Source of the DNA: Acetivibrio thermocellus ATCC 27405
GTDB taxonomy: Bacteria > Bacillota > Clostridia > Acetivibrionales > Acetivibrionaceae
Assembly (NCBI RefSeq): GCF_000015865.1
Contig: NC_009012.1
Span: 1,674,001 to 1,738,000, forward strand
Direction of reading: 5' to 3'
Length of the DNA: 64,000 bases
This document shows positions 20,227 to 30,624 of the stretch, piece by piece. Numbering within the stretch: position 1 is the stretch's first letter; every line of letters starts with the position of its first letter. The notes beneath the pieces are model-generated. The model made no database searches, had not been told where the DNA came from, and worked only from the letters and a program-made list of their open reading frames with translations. Position numbers and translations under genes: made by a program.

Positions 20227-20622
20227 CTAAATACAAGGAGGAGACAAATCCGACATATACAGACTTATATCCCGGCTTGCATAAAAAAGAGACCCGTTTT
20301 CCCCAATCCATTGTACGGGGAACTTATACAAAAAGGCATTATAATTGTATTTATTGTTAAAAAGTTTAAAGCCGCAGCTTCTTTTATCATCGTCTTTTGA
20401 CTTCTCAGCACAAATTATGCAGTAAGCATCCGCGGAAAGCAACTCGCTATCCTCAGCATTTTCACAAACAGCTTCTTTGAACAAATTGCCATCCAATACA
20501 ACAAGATCCGGTTCTAAACCGTCGTATCGATAAAGATCAATCAAGTAACCGGCTATATTTACAGTTCCGTCCGAAGTCAACGTCGACAAAATCAGCAAGC
20601 TGATAAAAAGCCTTCTGAACAT
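20227..20622 (-). CDS. Small secreted or membrane-anchored hypothetical protein
   Basis: The 131-residue product has a short basic-hydrophobic N-terminus (MFRRLFISLLILSTLTS) resembling a signal peptide or anchor and four cysteines in the rest (VCENAED, YCIICAEK, SCGFKL). It is preceded by AAAGGAAGG at a good distance from ATG, which supports a real gene. I recognise no family. It lies between the YerC-like gene and the DUF5317-like gene, all in the same direction. Confidence 0.55.
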   Translation of the reverse strand: MFRRLFISLLILSTLTSDGTVNIAGYLIDLYRYDGLEPDLVVLDGNLFKEAVCENAEDSELLSADAYCIICAEKSKDDDKRSCGFKLFNNKYNYNAFLYKFPVQWIGENGSLFYASRDISLYMSDLSPPCI

Positions 20623-20634
20623 TTTTACCTTCCT

Positions 20635-20672
20635 TTAAATTTACTCTGTTTATCTAAATTTACTCTGTTTAT
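20635..20672. repeat. Short tandem duplication
   Basis: The 19-base unit TAAATTTACTCTGTTTATC is present twice back to back, followed by a degenerate related stretch up to about 20700, between the YerC-like gene and the small secreted protein gene. Confidence 0.8.
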
Positions 20673-20713
20673 CACAACTTTAAGAGTTCCGTTTATCGTA
20701 ACTTAAGAGTGTC

Positions 20714-21007
20714 TTATTTTTTGTTGTACATCCTGTCAAGAATCTTTTTATAACCATCAGCACCGTAATTTAAAGCGCGGTTTATTCTGCTTATTGTTGC
20801 GGTACTTGCCCCGGTTCTCTCACTTATTTCAGTATACGTTTTGCCCTCTCTCAGCATCCTTGCAACTTCAAGCCTCTGGGCCATGGCCTTTATTTCCGAA
20901 ATAGTGCATATATCCTCAAAAAAATCATAACACTCCTCTATATTGTCAAGGAGAAGGATGGCCTCAAAAAGCTTATCCGTCAATTCATCCCTGATTTTTG
21001 AGTTCAT
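20714..21007 (-). CDS. YerC/YecD family TrpR-like DNA-binding protein
   Basis: The 97-residue protein is almost all helix with a TrpR-type helix-turn-helix: EIKAMAQRLEVARMLREGKTYTEISERTGASTATISRINRAL. It matches the YerC/YecD family of TrpR-related proteins, found across Firmicutes and of poorly known targets. The ATG at 21007 is chosen because GGGAG lies upstream, while the ATG at 21025 has no ribosome site. Confidence 0.88.
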   Translation of the reverse strand: MNSKIRDELTDKLFEAILLLDNIEECYDFFEDICTISEIKAMAQRLEVARMLREGKTYTEISERTGASTATISRINRALNYGADGYKKILDRMYNKK

Positions 21008-21215
21008 AACCGTCTCAACTCCCATTAAATACTAAAGCAAAACAATCCCTTTGAAATTACAATATCAGCTTTTTCAAAAACAGTCAAGAACCTAGGTAAA
21101 ACGTTAACATTTTGTTTTTTATATTTTTTTAATATAAATTTAATAATTTTGTAACACAAATGAAAAAAACTATAGAATTTAGTCGTTACATGTGCTATAA
21201 TGAAGATGAGATTCT

Positions 21216-21407
21216 TTATACTCTTATTTCCTCATAATATAAATGAGGTTTTTTTTTGCAGGGTCTTTTTGTTCTGCCATAAGTACGCTCCTTTGTCAGA
21301 CTGTTCTTTGCAACATCTTGCTGTTCCACAATCATGTACAGCATAATGATAAAAATTATAATTATAATGCTTGGTACTATAATTTTGCGACTTTTTTCGA
21401 TATTCAA
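21216..21407 (-). CDS. Doubtful 63-residue membrane peptide
   Basis: A TTG-started frame encodes one strongly hydrophobic segment (VPSIIIIIFIIMLYMIV) flanked by basic residues. It has no good ribosome site and the hydrophobic run comes from a simple ATTATA stretch, so it may not be a gene. Confidence 0.2.
   Translation of the reverse strand: MNIEKSRKIIVPSIIIIIFIIMLYMIVEQQDVAKNSLTKERTYGRTKRPCKKKPHLYYEEIRV
21224..21280 (-). CDS. Possible 18-residue small ORF
   Basis: ATG at 21280 is preceded by AAAGGAG with seven bases of spacing and encodes MAEQKDPAKKNLIYIMRK. The strong ribosome site is the only support; the A9 run in this frame is the complement of the T run of the + strand hairpin. It could be a leader peptide for the downstream YerC-like gene. 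Confidence 0.25.
   Translation of the reverse strand: MAEQKDPAKKNLIYIMRK
21230..21257 (+). terminator. Possible + strand terminator 1
   Basis: Six-bp stem CCTCAT / ATGAGG followed by nine T residues on the + strand, about 30 bp after an extended -10 box. It may end a very short transcript, or be a by-product of coding on the other strand. Confidence 0.45.
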
Positions 21408-21641
21408 AGCAAACTTTTTCTTACCGGGTTAATACATTTGATTAATATTGTATCCAATCGTATCCTTTTAGGACCCAAAAAATCAACTATCTGTGACGTT
21501 TCCTAAATTTACATAACTCAGTTTGATGCTTTTTGATAAATATTTTGTCGAATTTTGTGATATTCACACGTTATCTTTCATATTTTATTAATTTGATGTA
21601 TATTGAATATAGTAATTTTACTAAAAGTTACTCCCCTAAAA

Positions 21642-21689
21642 CCCGTTGCATTCTCCCTTCTCTCATTGGAATGCACGGGGTCTTTTTTT
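21642..21689 (+). terminator. Possible + strand terminator 2
   Basis: Stem CCCGTTGCATTC / GAATGCACGGG (one mismatch) followed by TCTTTTTTT on the + strand. No coding region lies just upstream, so it may end an untranslated RNA. Confidence 0.6.
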
Positions 21690-21904
21690 ATTTACCGGAG
21701 AAAATAACTCAGTATAAAAGTTCTTAGTCAACTGTTTTTGTTTATGTTTTCTGTAAAAATATTTATGTATTTTTCAATGTCCAAAATTAATAATAAGATG
21801 AGTAATGAAAAAAATCCTCGCAAAATATAAAATATATAATATAATTATCAAAATAATTACCAAACAATTATCGCATACAAGTTTTTTACATGGGGAGAAA
21901 AGCA

Positions 21905-23233
21905 ATGAAAGGCAAAATAGAAATCAATATGCCCAAAGATGTGTCATATATTATCGATACTCTTAACAATAGAGGTTTTAAAGCTTATATAGTGGGAGGC
22001 TGCATACGGGATGCCATTTTAGGAAAAGTTCCTGCCGACTGGGATGTCGCCACCGATGCACAGCCTGAAGACGTAAAGCTCATCTTTGACAAAATCGTTG
22101 AGACCGGAATTAAACATGGAACGGTTACTGCCGTTATAAACGGCTGTAATTATGAAATTACCACTTTCAGAGCACCGTCGTCAGCTAAAATTCCCACTAT
22201 CAAGGATGATTTGGGGTTAAGGGATTTTACAATAAACGCAATGGCCTATCATCCTGAAGAAGGTATAATTGATCCATTTTTGGGCATGCAGGACATGGAA
22301 AAGTCCGTCATCCGCGCAGTAGGCTCCCCCGAAGACCGCTTTCATGAAGATCCTTTAAGAATGCTGAGAGCTGTTCGTTTAAGCTCCACTTTAGGGTTTG
22401 AAATCGACAGGTCGGTCCTTTCGGCCATAAAAGAAAACTGCAAACTGATAGAAAAAGTAAGTCCGGAAAGAATCCGGGATGAGCTGTCAAAAATATTGAT
22501 TTCGGACAGGCCAAAAAATTTTCTTGTCTTGAGAGAAACAGGCCTTCTGAAATATGTGCTTCCGGAGTTTGACATATGTTTTGATACCGGCCAGAACCAT
22601 CCTTATCATGTTTACAATGTCGGAATGCATACTTTGGAAACTGTGTCGAATATTGAAAGCAACCTTGTCCTGAGATGGACCATGCTCTTGCACGATATAG
22701 GAAAACCAGTTGTCAAAACCACTGATCAAAACGGAACAGATCATTTTTACGGTCATCCTGAAGAAAGCGTTAATATCGCGGATAAAATTATGAAAAGGCT
22801 CAGGTTTGACAACAAAACCACAAACAAAGTGCTAAGGCTTATTAAGCATCATGACCGGCGTATAGAACCGAACCAAAAATCAGTGCGAAAAGCTGTAAGC
22901 ATCATCGGAAAAGACATTTTTCCAGACCTTTTAAAGGTTCAGGAAGCGGACAAAAAAGGCCAAAATCCTCAGTACCTGGATGAAAGGCTTAAAGTCCTTG
23001 ATGAAATAAAGGACATCTTTTTTAATCTGGAAAAGGAAGGACAGATCCTAAACTTAAAAGACCTTGCATTAAACGGAAACGACCTTCTTGCAATGGGTTT
23101 TGAACAGAGCCGGGAAATAGGTATAATTCTAAGAGAACTTTACAATATTGTTCTTGACAACCCTGAAATGAACACAAAAGAAAAGTTGACTGAAATTGTC
23201 GAAAATATAAGAAAAAAAAGTTTTAAAACATAG
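21905..23233 (+). CDS. cca: CCA-adding tRNA nucleotidyltransferase with HD domain
   Basis: It builds or repairs the 3' CCA of tRNAs, or in related enzymes adds A residues. The 442-residue protein has the class II polymerase motif YIVGGCIRDAILGKVPADWDVATDA, the FTINAMAYHPEEGIIDPF block and ERIRDELSKIL, then an HD domain (MLLHDIGKP, HHDRRIEP). The ATG at 21905 has GGGGAG seven bases upstream and is chosen over 21890. It is followed 24 bp later by a hydrolase gene in the same direction. Confidence 0.93.
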   Translation: MKGKIEINMPKDVSYIIDTLNNRGFKAYIVGGCIRDAILGKVPADWDVATDAQPEDVKLIFDKIVETGIKHGTVTAVINGCNYEITTFRAPSSAKIPTIKDDLGLRDFTINAMAYHPEEGIIDPFLGMQDMEKSVIRAVGSPEDRFHEDPLRMLRAVRLSSTLGFEIDRSVLSAIKENCKLIEKVSPERIRDELSKILISDRPKNFLVLRETGLLKYVLPEFDICFDTGQNHPYHVYNVGMHTLETVSNIESNLVLRWTMLLHDIGKPVVKTTDQNGTDHFYGHPEESVNIADKIMKRLRFDNKTTNKVLRLIKHHDRRIEPNQKSVRKAVSIIGKDIFPDLLKVQEADKKGQNPQYLDERLKVLDEIKDIFFNLEKEGQILNLKDLALNGNDLLAMGFEQSREIGIILRELYNIVLDNPEMNTKEKLTEIVENIRKKSFKT

Positions 23234-23257
23234 AAAAATCTCAAGCGAGGTATACTC

Positions 23258-24190
23258 ATGATTGCTCAAACCTTTACCTTTAAAGCCAAGGACAAAACAG
23301 AAATTTTCGTTTATAAATGGATGCCTGAAAAAGGTATCAAAGGTATTGTGCAAATTGCCCACGGTATTGGAGAACACGGGGGAAGATACGAAAATTTTGC
23401 AAGGGATCTTTCAAACTCCGGGTACATGGTTTATGCCAACGACCACAGGGAACATGGAAAAACTGCCAAAACCGCATCTCAGCATAATTTACAAAAAAGA
23501 CGCATCTGGAACCTGATGGTTGAAGACTTGCGGCAGCTTACAGAGATTATCCGAAATGAAAATCCCAACGTCCCTGTGTTTTTCTTTGGGCACAGCATGG
23601 GAAGCTTTCTGTTAAGGCAGTATCTGTATAAATATCCCAACAGTATTGACGGTGCCATTCTGACCGGAACCGGAATTTATGAAAAACTCCTTGTTGATGC
23701 CGGGATTCTTATAATAAAAAGGCTTATAAGCAAAGGAGCGGATAAAAAGAAAAGTTACTACATAATAAACAAAATACTATTCAGAGGTTTTAACAGCAAA
23801 ATTGACAACCCAAAAACCAATTTTGACTGGCTGTCCAGAGACGTTAAAGTGGTTCTGGATTTTATAAATGACCCTTTTTGCACCATTCCCCGCTCAGTTG
23901 ATTTCTTCCTTGAGTTTTTGTACGGTATTAAAGAAGTACACAAGAAAGAAAACATTGAAAAAATCCCCAAAAACACACCCATTTTTATCATCTCCGGCGA
24001 CAAGGACCCTGTGGGCCACTGGGGAAGTGACATTCCGACTCTTGCACGGCTTTATGGAAAAACCGGTATAAAGGATGTTACATACAAGCTCTACAAAGAC
24101 GCAAGACATGAACTTGTCAATGAACTCAACCGGGACGAAGTGATAAATGATATAATAATGTGGATGAATAAAAGAAATCCTTCCGCTTAA
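23258..24190 (+). CDS. Alpha/beta hydrolase, monoacylglycerol lipase/lysophospholipase type
   Basis: The 310-residue protein has the family sequence IAHGIGEHGGRYENFA near the N-terminus, nucleophile serine in FFGHSMGSF, aspartate in ISGDKDPVG and histidine in KDARHELVNE, a complete catalytic triad. There is no signal peptide. It is similar to bacterial lysophospholipases of the monoacylglycerol lipase group that deacylate lipids. Ribosome site GCGAGG. It is co-transcribed with cca and closes at a strong terminator. Confidence 0.88.
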   Translation: MIAQTFTFKAKDKTEIFVYKWMPEKGIKGIVQIAHGIGEHGGRYENFARDLSNSGYMVYANDHREHGKTAKTASQHNLQKRRIWNLMVEDLRQLTEIIRNENPNVPVFFFGHSMGSFLLRQYLYKYPNSIDGAILTGTGIYEKLLVDAGILIIKRLISKGADKKKSYYIINKILFRGFNSKIDNPKTNFDWLSRDVKVVLDFINDPFCTIPRSVDFFLEFLYGIKEVHKKENIEKIPKNTPIFIISGDKDPVGHWGSDIPTLARLYGKTGIKDVTYKLYKDARHELVNELNRDEVINDIIMWMNKRNPSA

Positions 24191-24207
24191 AAATAAAAAT
24201 TAAAATA

Positions 24208-24258
24208 CAGCCTTCATATCATTGTTACCTTTAAGGAACACAGACGATATGAAGGCTG
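24208..24258 (+). terminator. Terminator after the hydrolase gene
   Basis: Perfect 13-bp stem CAGCCTTCATATC / GATATGAAGGCTG followed by ATTTTA. It lies between the convergent hydrolase gene and leuA. Confidence 0.75.
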
Positions 24259-24327
24259 ATTTTACGTCCTAAAAAGTATTTACCTTTGCTTTAGTAGATT
24301 GCATTTTAATTTTTGTACTCTCTACTA

Positions 24328-25863
24328 TTAATTTTTTTGTGCTCTCGCATTTGCTGCAATAGCTTTATTAATTGCATCAATATAGGCTATGGCACTTGAA
24401 GTAATTATGTCGGTATGTGTACCTATGCCCGTATATAATTTTTCCTTTTCCCTGAGAGTCACAGAAACTTCACCCAATGACTCCATTTCTTCCGTTACGG
24501 CGGACACACTGTATTTGTATAACGTAAGATTTTCCGTCTCTTTAATAACAGAATTTATAGCTTTAAAAACAGCATCCACCGGTCCGTTTCCTGTCTGCTC
24601 GGCTTCGAGCAAATTGCCCTTTGAATCTTTAATCACAACTTTTGCGGAAGGCGTCTCAATATTGCCGCTTACAACTCTTATCTTTTCAAGCACATATGCC
24701 TCTTCCACGGCTTTTGCGGCGGATTCAATTATAAGAGATTCCAAGTCCGCCGTAGTCACATTCTTTTTAACGTCGGTAAGCTTTTTAAAATCATTAAACA
24801 GCTTGTTGAGACGTTCCTCATCCAAGTCATATCCGAGTTTTTCAGCTTCCACTTTAAGAGCATGCCTTCCCGAGTGCTTTCCAAGGAGAATAACACTGTC
24901 ATCCCTGCCGACAAGCCTTGGATCTATTACTTCATAAGTTGATCTTTCCTTCAGGACACCGTCCTGATGTATTCCCGACTCATGAGTAAACACATTTTTA
25001 CCAACTATAGGTTTGTTTACCGGTATGGGTATTCCCATGTATCTGCTGACAATTTTACTGGTTTTATACAACTGTGAAAGATCTATTCCCGTTTCAAATC
25101 CCAGATAATCTTTCCTTGCCGCAATGTGGGTAACAACTTCCTCCAAAGCTGCATTTCCTGCCCTTTCACCCACGCCGTTGATAGTACACTCTATCTGCTG
25201 GGCGCCATTCATAGCAGCAACAATGGAGTTGGCCACAGCCATGCCCAGGTCGTTGTGACAATGGACACTTATTATAGCCTTGTCAATATTTCTTACATTC
25301 TTTCTGATTTTTTGTATGAGTTCTCCGAACTCAATGGGAGTTGCATATCCAACGGTGTCCGGAATGTTTATGACTGTGGCACCGTTGTCTATTGCCGCTT
25401 CAATAACTTCATAAAGGAACTCGAGCCTTGTTCTCGATGCATCCATCGGCGAGTATTCTACCTCGTCGGTATACTGCTTTGCATGATATACAGTGCTTTT
25501 TACAATTTCAAGAACGTCTTTTTCCGTTTTCCCCAACTGGTGCTTTATTTGTATGTCGGAGCTGGATATAAAAATATGGAAACATTTCTTCTGAGCATCT
25601 TTTATAGCTTTCCAGGTCTCATCAATATCTCTTATAATTGCTCTTGAAAAGCCGCATATATAAGGCCCCTCAACCTCTCTGGCAATTCTCTGCACAGCTT
25701 CAAAATCTCCCGGTGATGTCAGCGGGAATCCCGGTTCGATAACATCCACTCCAAGACGTGCCAATTGTTTTGCAATATCCACTTTTTCCTGTATATTAAG
25801 ATTTACCCCCGGTGTTTGTTCTCCGTCTCTTAAAGTTGTATCAAAAATTCTTATTCTCCTCAT
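24328..25863 (-). CDS. leuA: 2-isopropylmalate synthase
   Basis: It condenses acetyl-CoA with 2-oxoisovalerate, the committed step of leucine synthesis. The 511-residue protein begins MRRIRIFDTTLRDGEQTPG and has the metal-binding HCHNDLGMAVAN, the GERAGNAALEEV motif and a C-terminal regulatory domain (from about residue 390) typical of leucine-inhibited enzymes. Start ATG with AAGGAGG nine bases upstream. It is preceded by two tandem T-box leaders and a consensus promoter; an IS30 element lies just upstream of that promoter. Confidence 0.95.
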   Translation of the reverse strand: MRRIRIFDTTLRDGEQTPGVNLNIQEKVDIAKQLARLGVDVIEPGFPLTSPGDFEAVQRIAREVEGPYICGFSRAIIRDIDETWKAIKDAQKKCFHIFISSSDIQIKHQLGKTEKDVLEIVKSTVYHAKQYTDEVEYSPMDASRTRLEFLYEVIEAAIDNGATVINIPDTVGYATPIEFGELIQKIRKNVRNIDKAIISVHCHNDLGMAVANSIVAAMNGAQQIECTINGVGERAGNAALEEVVTHIAARKDYLGFETGIDLSQLYKTSKIVSRYMGIPIPVNKPIVGKNVFTHESGIHQDGVLKERSTYEVIDPRLVGRDDSVILLGKHSGRHALKVEAEKLGYDLDEERLNKLFNDFKKLTDVKKNVTTADLESLIIESAAKAVEEAYVLEKIRVVSGNIETPSAKVVIKDSKGNLLEAEQTGNGPVDAVFKAINSVIKETENLTLYKYSVSAVTEEMESLGEVSVTLREKEKLYTGIGTHTDIITSSAIAYIDAINKAIAANARAQKN

Positions 25864-25951
25864 TTTTATTGACCTCCTTTATAACATGCAGATTTTTCTG
25901 ATTTTTCCTATCATTTTACTTATGAAACGGCTAATATCATTTTTCCCTAAC

Positions 25952-26225
25952 AAAAAACCCTCCGCACCTGCAAAGTATGCAGGGGCGAAGGGTATCTCTT
26001 CGCGGTACCACCCTGATTCGGCATGATTACAACACAAAAGTAATCACGCCCTCATTTTAGGTACTTGTTCGTACCAAACCGTAACGTGGTTAGCGTCAAT
26101 CCCTACTTATATTTCAGGATTGAAACTCCGGGACGAGCTATATATGTACTCTAATGTATCGGTTCTCACCAACCCCGACTCTCTGTGACAATCAAGTACA
26201 TTTTTTTCCCTTCATCGTCTTTATC
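25952..26225 (-). promoter_or_regulatory. Leucine T-box leader, gene-proximal copy
   Basis: On the minus strand it contains the T-box core AGGGTGGTACCGCGAAG and a terminator (stem 25958-25993, then TTTTTT). Upstream are the stem I features GAGTCGGGGTTGGTG and GAACCG. The likely specifier in stem I is CUC (Leu) in AGCUCGUCCC, consistent with control of leuA. Uncharged tRNA-Leu would stabilise the antiterminator and permit transcription. Confidence 0.9.
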
Positions 26226-26293
26226 ATTATTATTTTTTACATCAACAAATAGAAAGATTAATTTCAGTTCCGGAACTGTTTCTTTCGTATATC

Positions 26294-26565
26294 AAAAAAC
26301 CCTTCACTCCTGCAAACATACGCAGGGGTGAAGGGTTAAACTCCACGGTACCACCCTGATTCGGCATGATTACAATACAAAAGTAACCATACCCTCATTT
26401 TAGGTACTTGTTCGTACCAAACCGTAACGTGGTTAGCGTCAATCCCTACTTATGTTTCAGGATTGAAACTCCGGGACGAGCTATATATGTACTCTAATGT
26501 ATCGGTTCTCACCAACCCCGACTCTCTGTGACAATCAAGTACATTTTTTTCCCTTCATTGTCTTT
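26294..26565 (-). promoter_or_regulatory. Leucine T-box leader, promoter-proximal copy
   Basis: A second full T-box with its own terminator (stem 26300-26335, then TTTTTT) and core GGGTGGTACCGTGGAG. It is nearly identical to the proximal copy from the core motif through stem I, including the same putative CUC specifier, and differs mainly in the terminator stem and in a few loop bases. Both copies precede leuA in one transcript. Confidence 0.9.
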
Positions 26566-26591
26566 ATCATATTTTGATATACTTATTTAAA

Positions 26592-26620
26592 ATCATAAAT
26601 CATTTTTGGCTAATTGTCAA
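26592..26620 (-). promoter_or_regulatory. Promoter for the leuA leader
   Basis: Minus-strand TTGACA (26615-26620), 17-bp spacer and TATGAT (26592-26597), a near-consensus housekeeping promoter. Transcription would start near 26585, at the beginning of the first T-box. Confidence 0.8.
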
Positions 26621-26735
26621 TACATTTTTTTGTAGCTTATTAAATTTCCTGTTCATGTAAATTGCAATATTAAATGCAACACCTATAGTGGAAATCATCC
26701 ATAATTTTAGGTGTTAAAGTACAACATCATCTTTT

Positions 26736-26857
26736 AGCCCTTCTTAACTACTATCTTGAGCGAGTGCAGAGGGTAGTCAAGGGTTATCGATAGATAAGAC
26801 AAAGTCTTTACCCTTGACTACCCTCAAATGAGCTTTAAAATATCTTGGATGAAGGGC

Positions 26858-26858
<1 letters not shown>
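26736..26858. repeat. Nested inverted repeat inside the IS element
   Basis: Outer arms AGCCCTTC (26736) and GAAGGGCT (~26857) enclose a 15-bp perfect stem AGGGTAGTCAAGGGT / ACCCTTGACTACCCT (about 26769-26824). It directly follows the transposase stop codon and could act as a terminator or shield against outside transcription. Confidence 0.7.
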
Positions 26859-27967
<1,109 letters not shown>

Positions 27968-28078
27968 TCATACATGATTTCTCACTATGGTTGTCAATTT
28001 TTTATTTCATTTTACTGTTGCATTTAATTTTACAACGAACCAATTTCCTGTTCATCTTGTTGCATTTTGCTTTTACAC

Positions 28079-29848
28079 TTACGGTTGGCACGGAATTTTT
28101 ACAATAAATTCGGTGCCTTCCCCCACAACAGAATTTACCTTTATTTCTCCGTTATAAAGGTTTACAATGTGCTTTACTATTGAAAGACCCAGACCGGTAC
28201 CTCCCATTCCCCTTGACCTTCCCTTGTCCACCCTGTAAAAGCGCTCAAAAATTCTCGGTATATGGGCCGAAGGAATTCCTATTCCCGTATCTTTTACGGA
28301 AATGACAACCTTTCCGTCCTCCCTGTACCCGTCAACCGATACCGAGCCGTTTTGAACATTATATTTTATTCCGTTGTCCACTAAATTCATTATCAACTGT
28401 TTCATGCGGTTTATGTTTGCTTTCATCAACACTTCATCCCGCACATTGTTGTTCAGGCTGATCTTCTTCTCCTTTGCAATGTTTTGCATAACTTTAAAAA
28501 CATCATCCACCATGGATTTTAAATCGAAGATTTCCAAGTTGGTATCTTTTAACTTTGTCTCAATTTCCGACAGCAGCAAAATGTCGTTAATCAATTCGTG
28601 AAGACGCTCAGCTTCGATATCAATGATTTCCAAAAATCTTTCCGCCACAACAGGATTATTCATAGCACCGTTTTTCAATGTCTCAATGAATCCTCGGATC
28701 GGTGTTATCGGTGTTTTTAGTTCATGGGTGACATTGGAAACAAATTCAGTTCGAATCTGCTCCAGCTTTCTTACCTTTGTTATGTCCTGAATAAATACAA
28801 TTCCTCCCGAATTATCAATATCGCTGTCTTTGGGTCTTATAGGTGAAGCGTTTACCAAAAGCACCCGGCCGTCAATTGCAACTTCAGCCTCCAACGGCTT
28901 ATTTTTCTGTATTGCATCTTTTAAAAGAGAATTTATCTGACTGTTTTTAATATGGTTTTCAATATCATCTCCCAAAATTTCGGCATCGGCATCCAAATTA
29001 AAAACAGTGAAAGCAGCAGGATTTATCAGTATAACCTTGTTATTGCCGTCCACTGCAACAATTCCGTTTGTTATACTCTCCACAATAGATTCAAGCTCAA
29101 TTTTCTTTGTATTCAAATCAGATATGGTTCTTTCAAGCTTTGAAGCCATTTTGTTAAAATGGACGGCAAGCTGTCCCAGCTCATCTTTTGATTTTAACTT
29201 GATTCTCCTGGAATAGTTGCCGTTGGTTATTTCCTTTGATACCGAAATAATATCATTCAACGGACGAATTACAAGTCCTGCTATCCTCAAAGACACAATT
29301 ACCGTTATTATAAGTGCCATAATAAAAATTAAAATTGAATAGAGCCAAATCAATCTGTTAATTTTTTTTATTTGAACAAGGGGAACAGAAACTCTGGCAA
29401 TTACATTCAATTCCTCCACAGGAATTGCCATATAAAGCAAATCCAACTTCAAAGTCTTACTGCTGCGGATGTCTTTACCGACATTCCCTTTGAGTGCATC
29501 CTGAATCTCTTTTCTGCTCAAGTGATTTTCCATTTGATTAAAATTTGCATCCGAATCACCCAACACTTTTCCGTCATAACTGATAAAGGTAATTCTTAGA
29601 CTCTCACCCTGAAAGGTGGAATTTTGGTTGTACTTTGCGGCATAATCCTTTGCGATAAAGTCAAAATCAATTTCGCCGTTCTTTGCTTCATTCAACAAAT
29701 AGTACTCAATTGAAAAAGCTATTCCCTCAAGTTTGTTTTCCACCTCTTGAGTGTAGAACTTTCTTGAGACCTTTGGGATAAATATGACTGTCACAGATAG
29801 GATTATAAGAATCAAAAGCAAATAATATTTAAAAATTTTCTTTTTCAT
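28079..29848 (-). CDS. phoR: PhoR-type sensor histidine kinase
   Basis: The 589-residue protein has a first membrane segment (residues ~8-25), an extracytoplasmic domain to ~165, a second membrane segment (~168-190), HAMP (~190-245), a PAS domain (~250-350), the phosphoacceptor histidine in SNVTHELKTPITP and ATPase boxes NLVDNGIKYN, VKDTGIGIP and GGTGLGLSIVK. This is the PhoR architecture for phosphate sensing. The ATG has GGGAGT overlapping the end of the response regulator gene (2-bp gap), so the pair is translationally coupled. A decayed pstB fragment upstream supports the Pho assignment; the ligand is still inference. Confidence 0.9.
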   Translation of the reverse strand: MKKKIFKYYLLLILIILSVTVIFIPKVSRKFYTQEVENKLEGIAFSIEYYLLNEAKNGEIDFDFIAKDYAAKYNQNSTFQGESLRITFISYDGKVLGDSDANFNQMENHLSRKEIQDALKGNVGKDIRSSKTLKLDLLYMAIPVEELNVIARVSVPLVQIKKINRLIWLYSILIFIMALIITVIVSLRIAGLVIRPLNDIISVSKEITNGNYSRRIKLKSKDELGQLAVHFNKMASKLERTISDLNTKKIELESIVESITNGIVAVDGNNKVILINPAAFTVFNLDADAEILGDDIENHIKNSQINSLLKDAIQKNKPLEAEVAIDGRVLLVNASPIRPKDSDIDNSGGIVFIQDITKVRKLEQIRTEFVSNVTHELKTPITPIRGFIETLKNGAMNNPVVAERFLEIIDIEAERLHELINDILLLSEIETKLKDTNLEIFDLKSMVDDVFKVMQNIAKEKKISLNNNVRDEVLMKANINRMKQLIMNLVDNGIKYNVQNGSVSVDGYREDGKVVISVKDTGIGIPSAHIPRIFERFYRVDKGRSRGMGGTGLGLSIVKHIVNLYNGEIKVNSVVGEGTEFIVKIPCQP

Positions 29849-29850
29849 AA

Positions 29851-30570
29851 TTACTCCCGAACCTCTTTATCACTAAACCGATAACCTATACATCTTACGG
29901 TTTCAATATATACGGGATTGTTGTCGTCATCTTCAATTTTTTGTCTCAAATATCTTATGTGCACATCCACGGTCCTTGTTTCTCCAAAAAAGTCAAATCC
30001 CCAGATTTTCTGAAGCAGCATGTCCCGCGAAAGAACTTTGCCTCTGTTCATAATCAACAGTTTTAAAAGCTCAAACTCCTTAAAGGTCATTTCAATTATC
30101 TGATTGTCCTTGTAAACCTCGCGCCTTTCAAAATCTATGGTTATTCTTCCGACATTAACTCTTTTAGGACTGTTTTCAAAAGAATCCGCCTGCCTTCTGA
30201 AGGCAACCTTTACCCTTGCTACAAATTCCCGGACACTAAAGGGTTTTGAAATATAATCGTCCGCGCCAAGCTCAAGCCCCAAAACCCTGTCAAGCTCATC
30301 ATTTTTGGCAGTAAGCATAATTATGGGTATTTTCTTTAAGTCATAATTCTCCTTGATTTTTTTGCAAATTTCAAACCCGTCCACACCCGGAAGCATTATA
30401 TCCAGAACGAAGAGGTCCGGCTTTTTCCTCTCCACAACCTCAAACATGGTCTCACCGTCTTCAAAGCACTCCACCTCATAGCCGTTCTCCTCAAGATTAA
30501 ACCTTAGCAATTCCTGAATATGCTTTTCGTCTTCCACTATATAAATTAACTTTTTGGCCATGTCATACAC
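29851..30570 (-). CDS. phoB: PhoB-type OmpR-family response regulator
   Basis: The 239-residue protein has a receiver domain (YIVEDEKHIQ, phosphoacceptor D in LFVLDIMLPGVDG, K in YISKPFSVREF) and a C-terminal winged helix (MTFKEFELLKLLIMNRGKVLSRDMLLQKIWG, TRTVDVHIRYLRQKIE). It pairs with the kinase immediately downstream. Start is either the GTG at 30570, close behind AGGAAGG, or the ATG at 30561. It probably controls phosphate-starvation genes. Confidence 0.92.
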   Translation of the reverse strand: MYDMAKKLIYIVEDEKHIQELLRFNLEENGYEVECFEDGETMFEVVERKKPDLFVLDIMLPGVDGFEICKKIKENYDLKKIPIIMLTAKNDELDRVLGLELGADDYISKPFSVREFVARVKVAFRRQADSFENSPKRVNVGRITIDFERREVYKDNQIIEMTFKEFELLKLLIMNRGKVLSRDMLLQKIWGFDFFGETRTVDVHIRYLRQKIEDDDNNPVYIETVRCIGYRFSDKEVRE

Positions 30571-30624
30571 TGCACCTTCCTGTAGTTTACGCTCTCCGCT
30601 TTTGTTTGCGGCGCAACCGTCAGT

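Larger units (their letters stand above)
21008..21904. other. Long A+T-rich gap with possible small transcripts
   Basis: This ~900-bp stretch between the divergent YerC-like and CCA-adding genes has no clear gene. On the + strand it contains an extended -10 (TGCTATAAT at 21193-21201) and two hairpin-T-run structures (21230-21257 and 21642-21689). On the minus strand it contains a weak 63-codon frame and an 18-codon frame with a good ribosome site. Which strand is used cannot be decided by eye. Confidence 0.5.
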
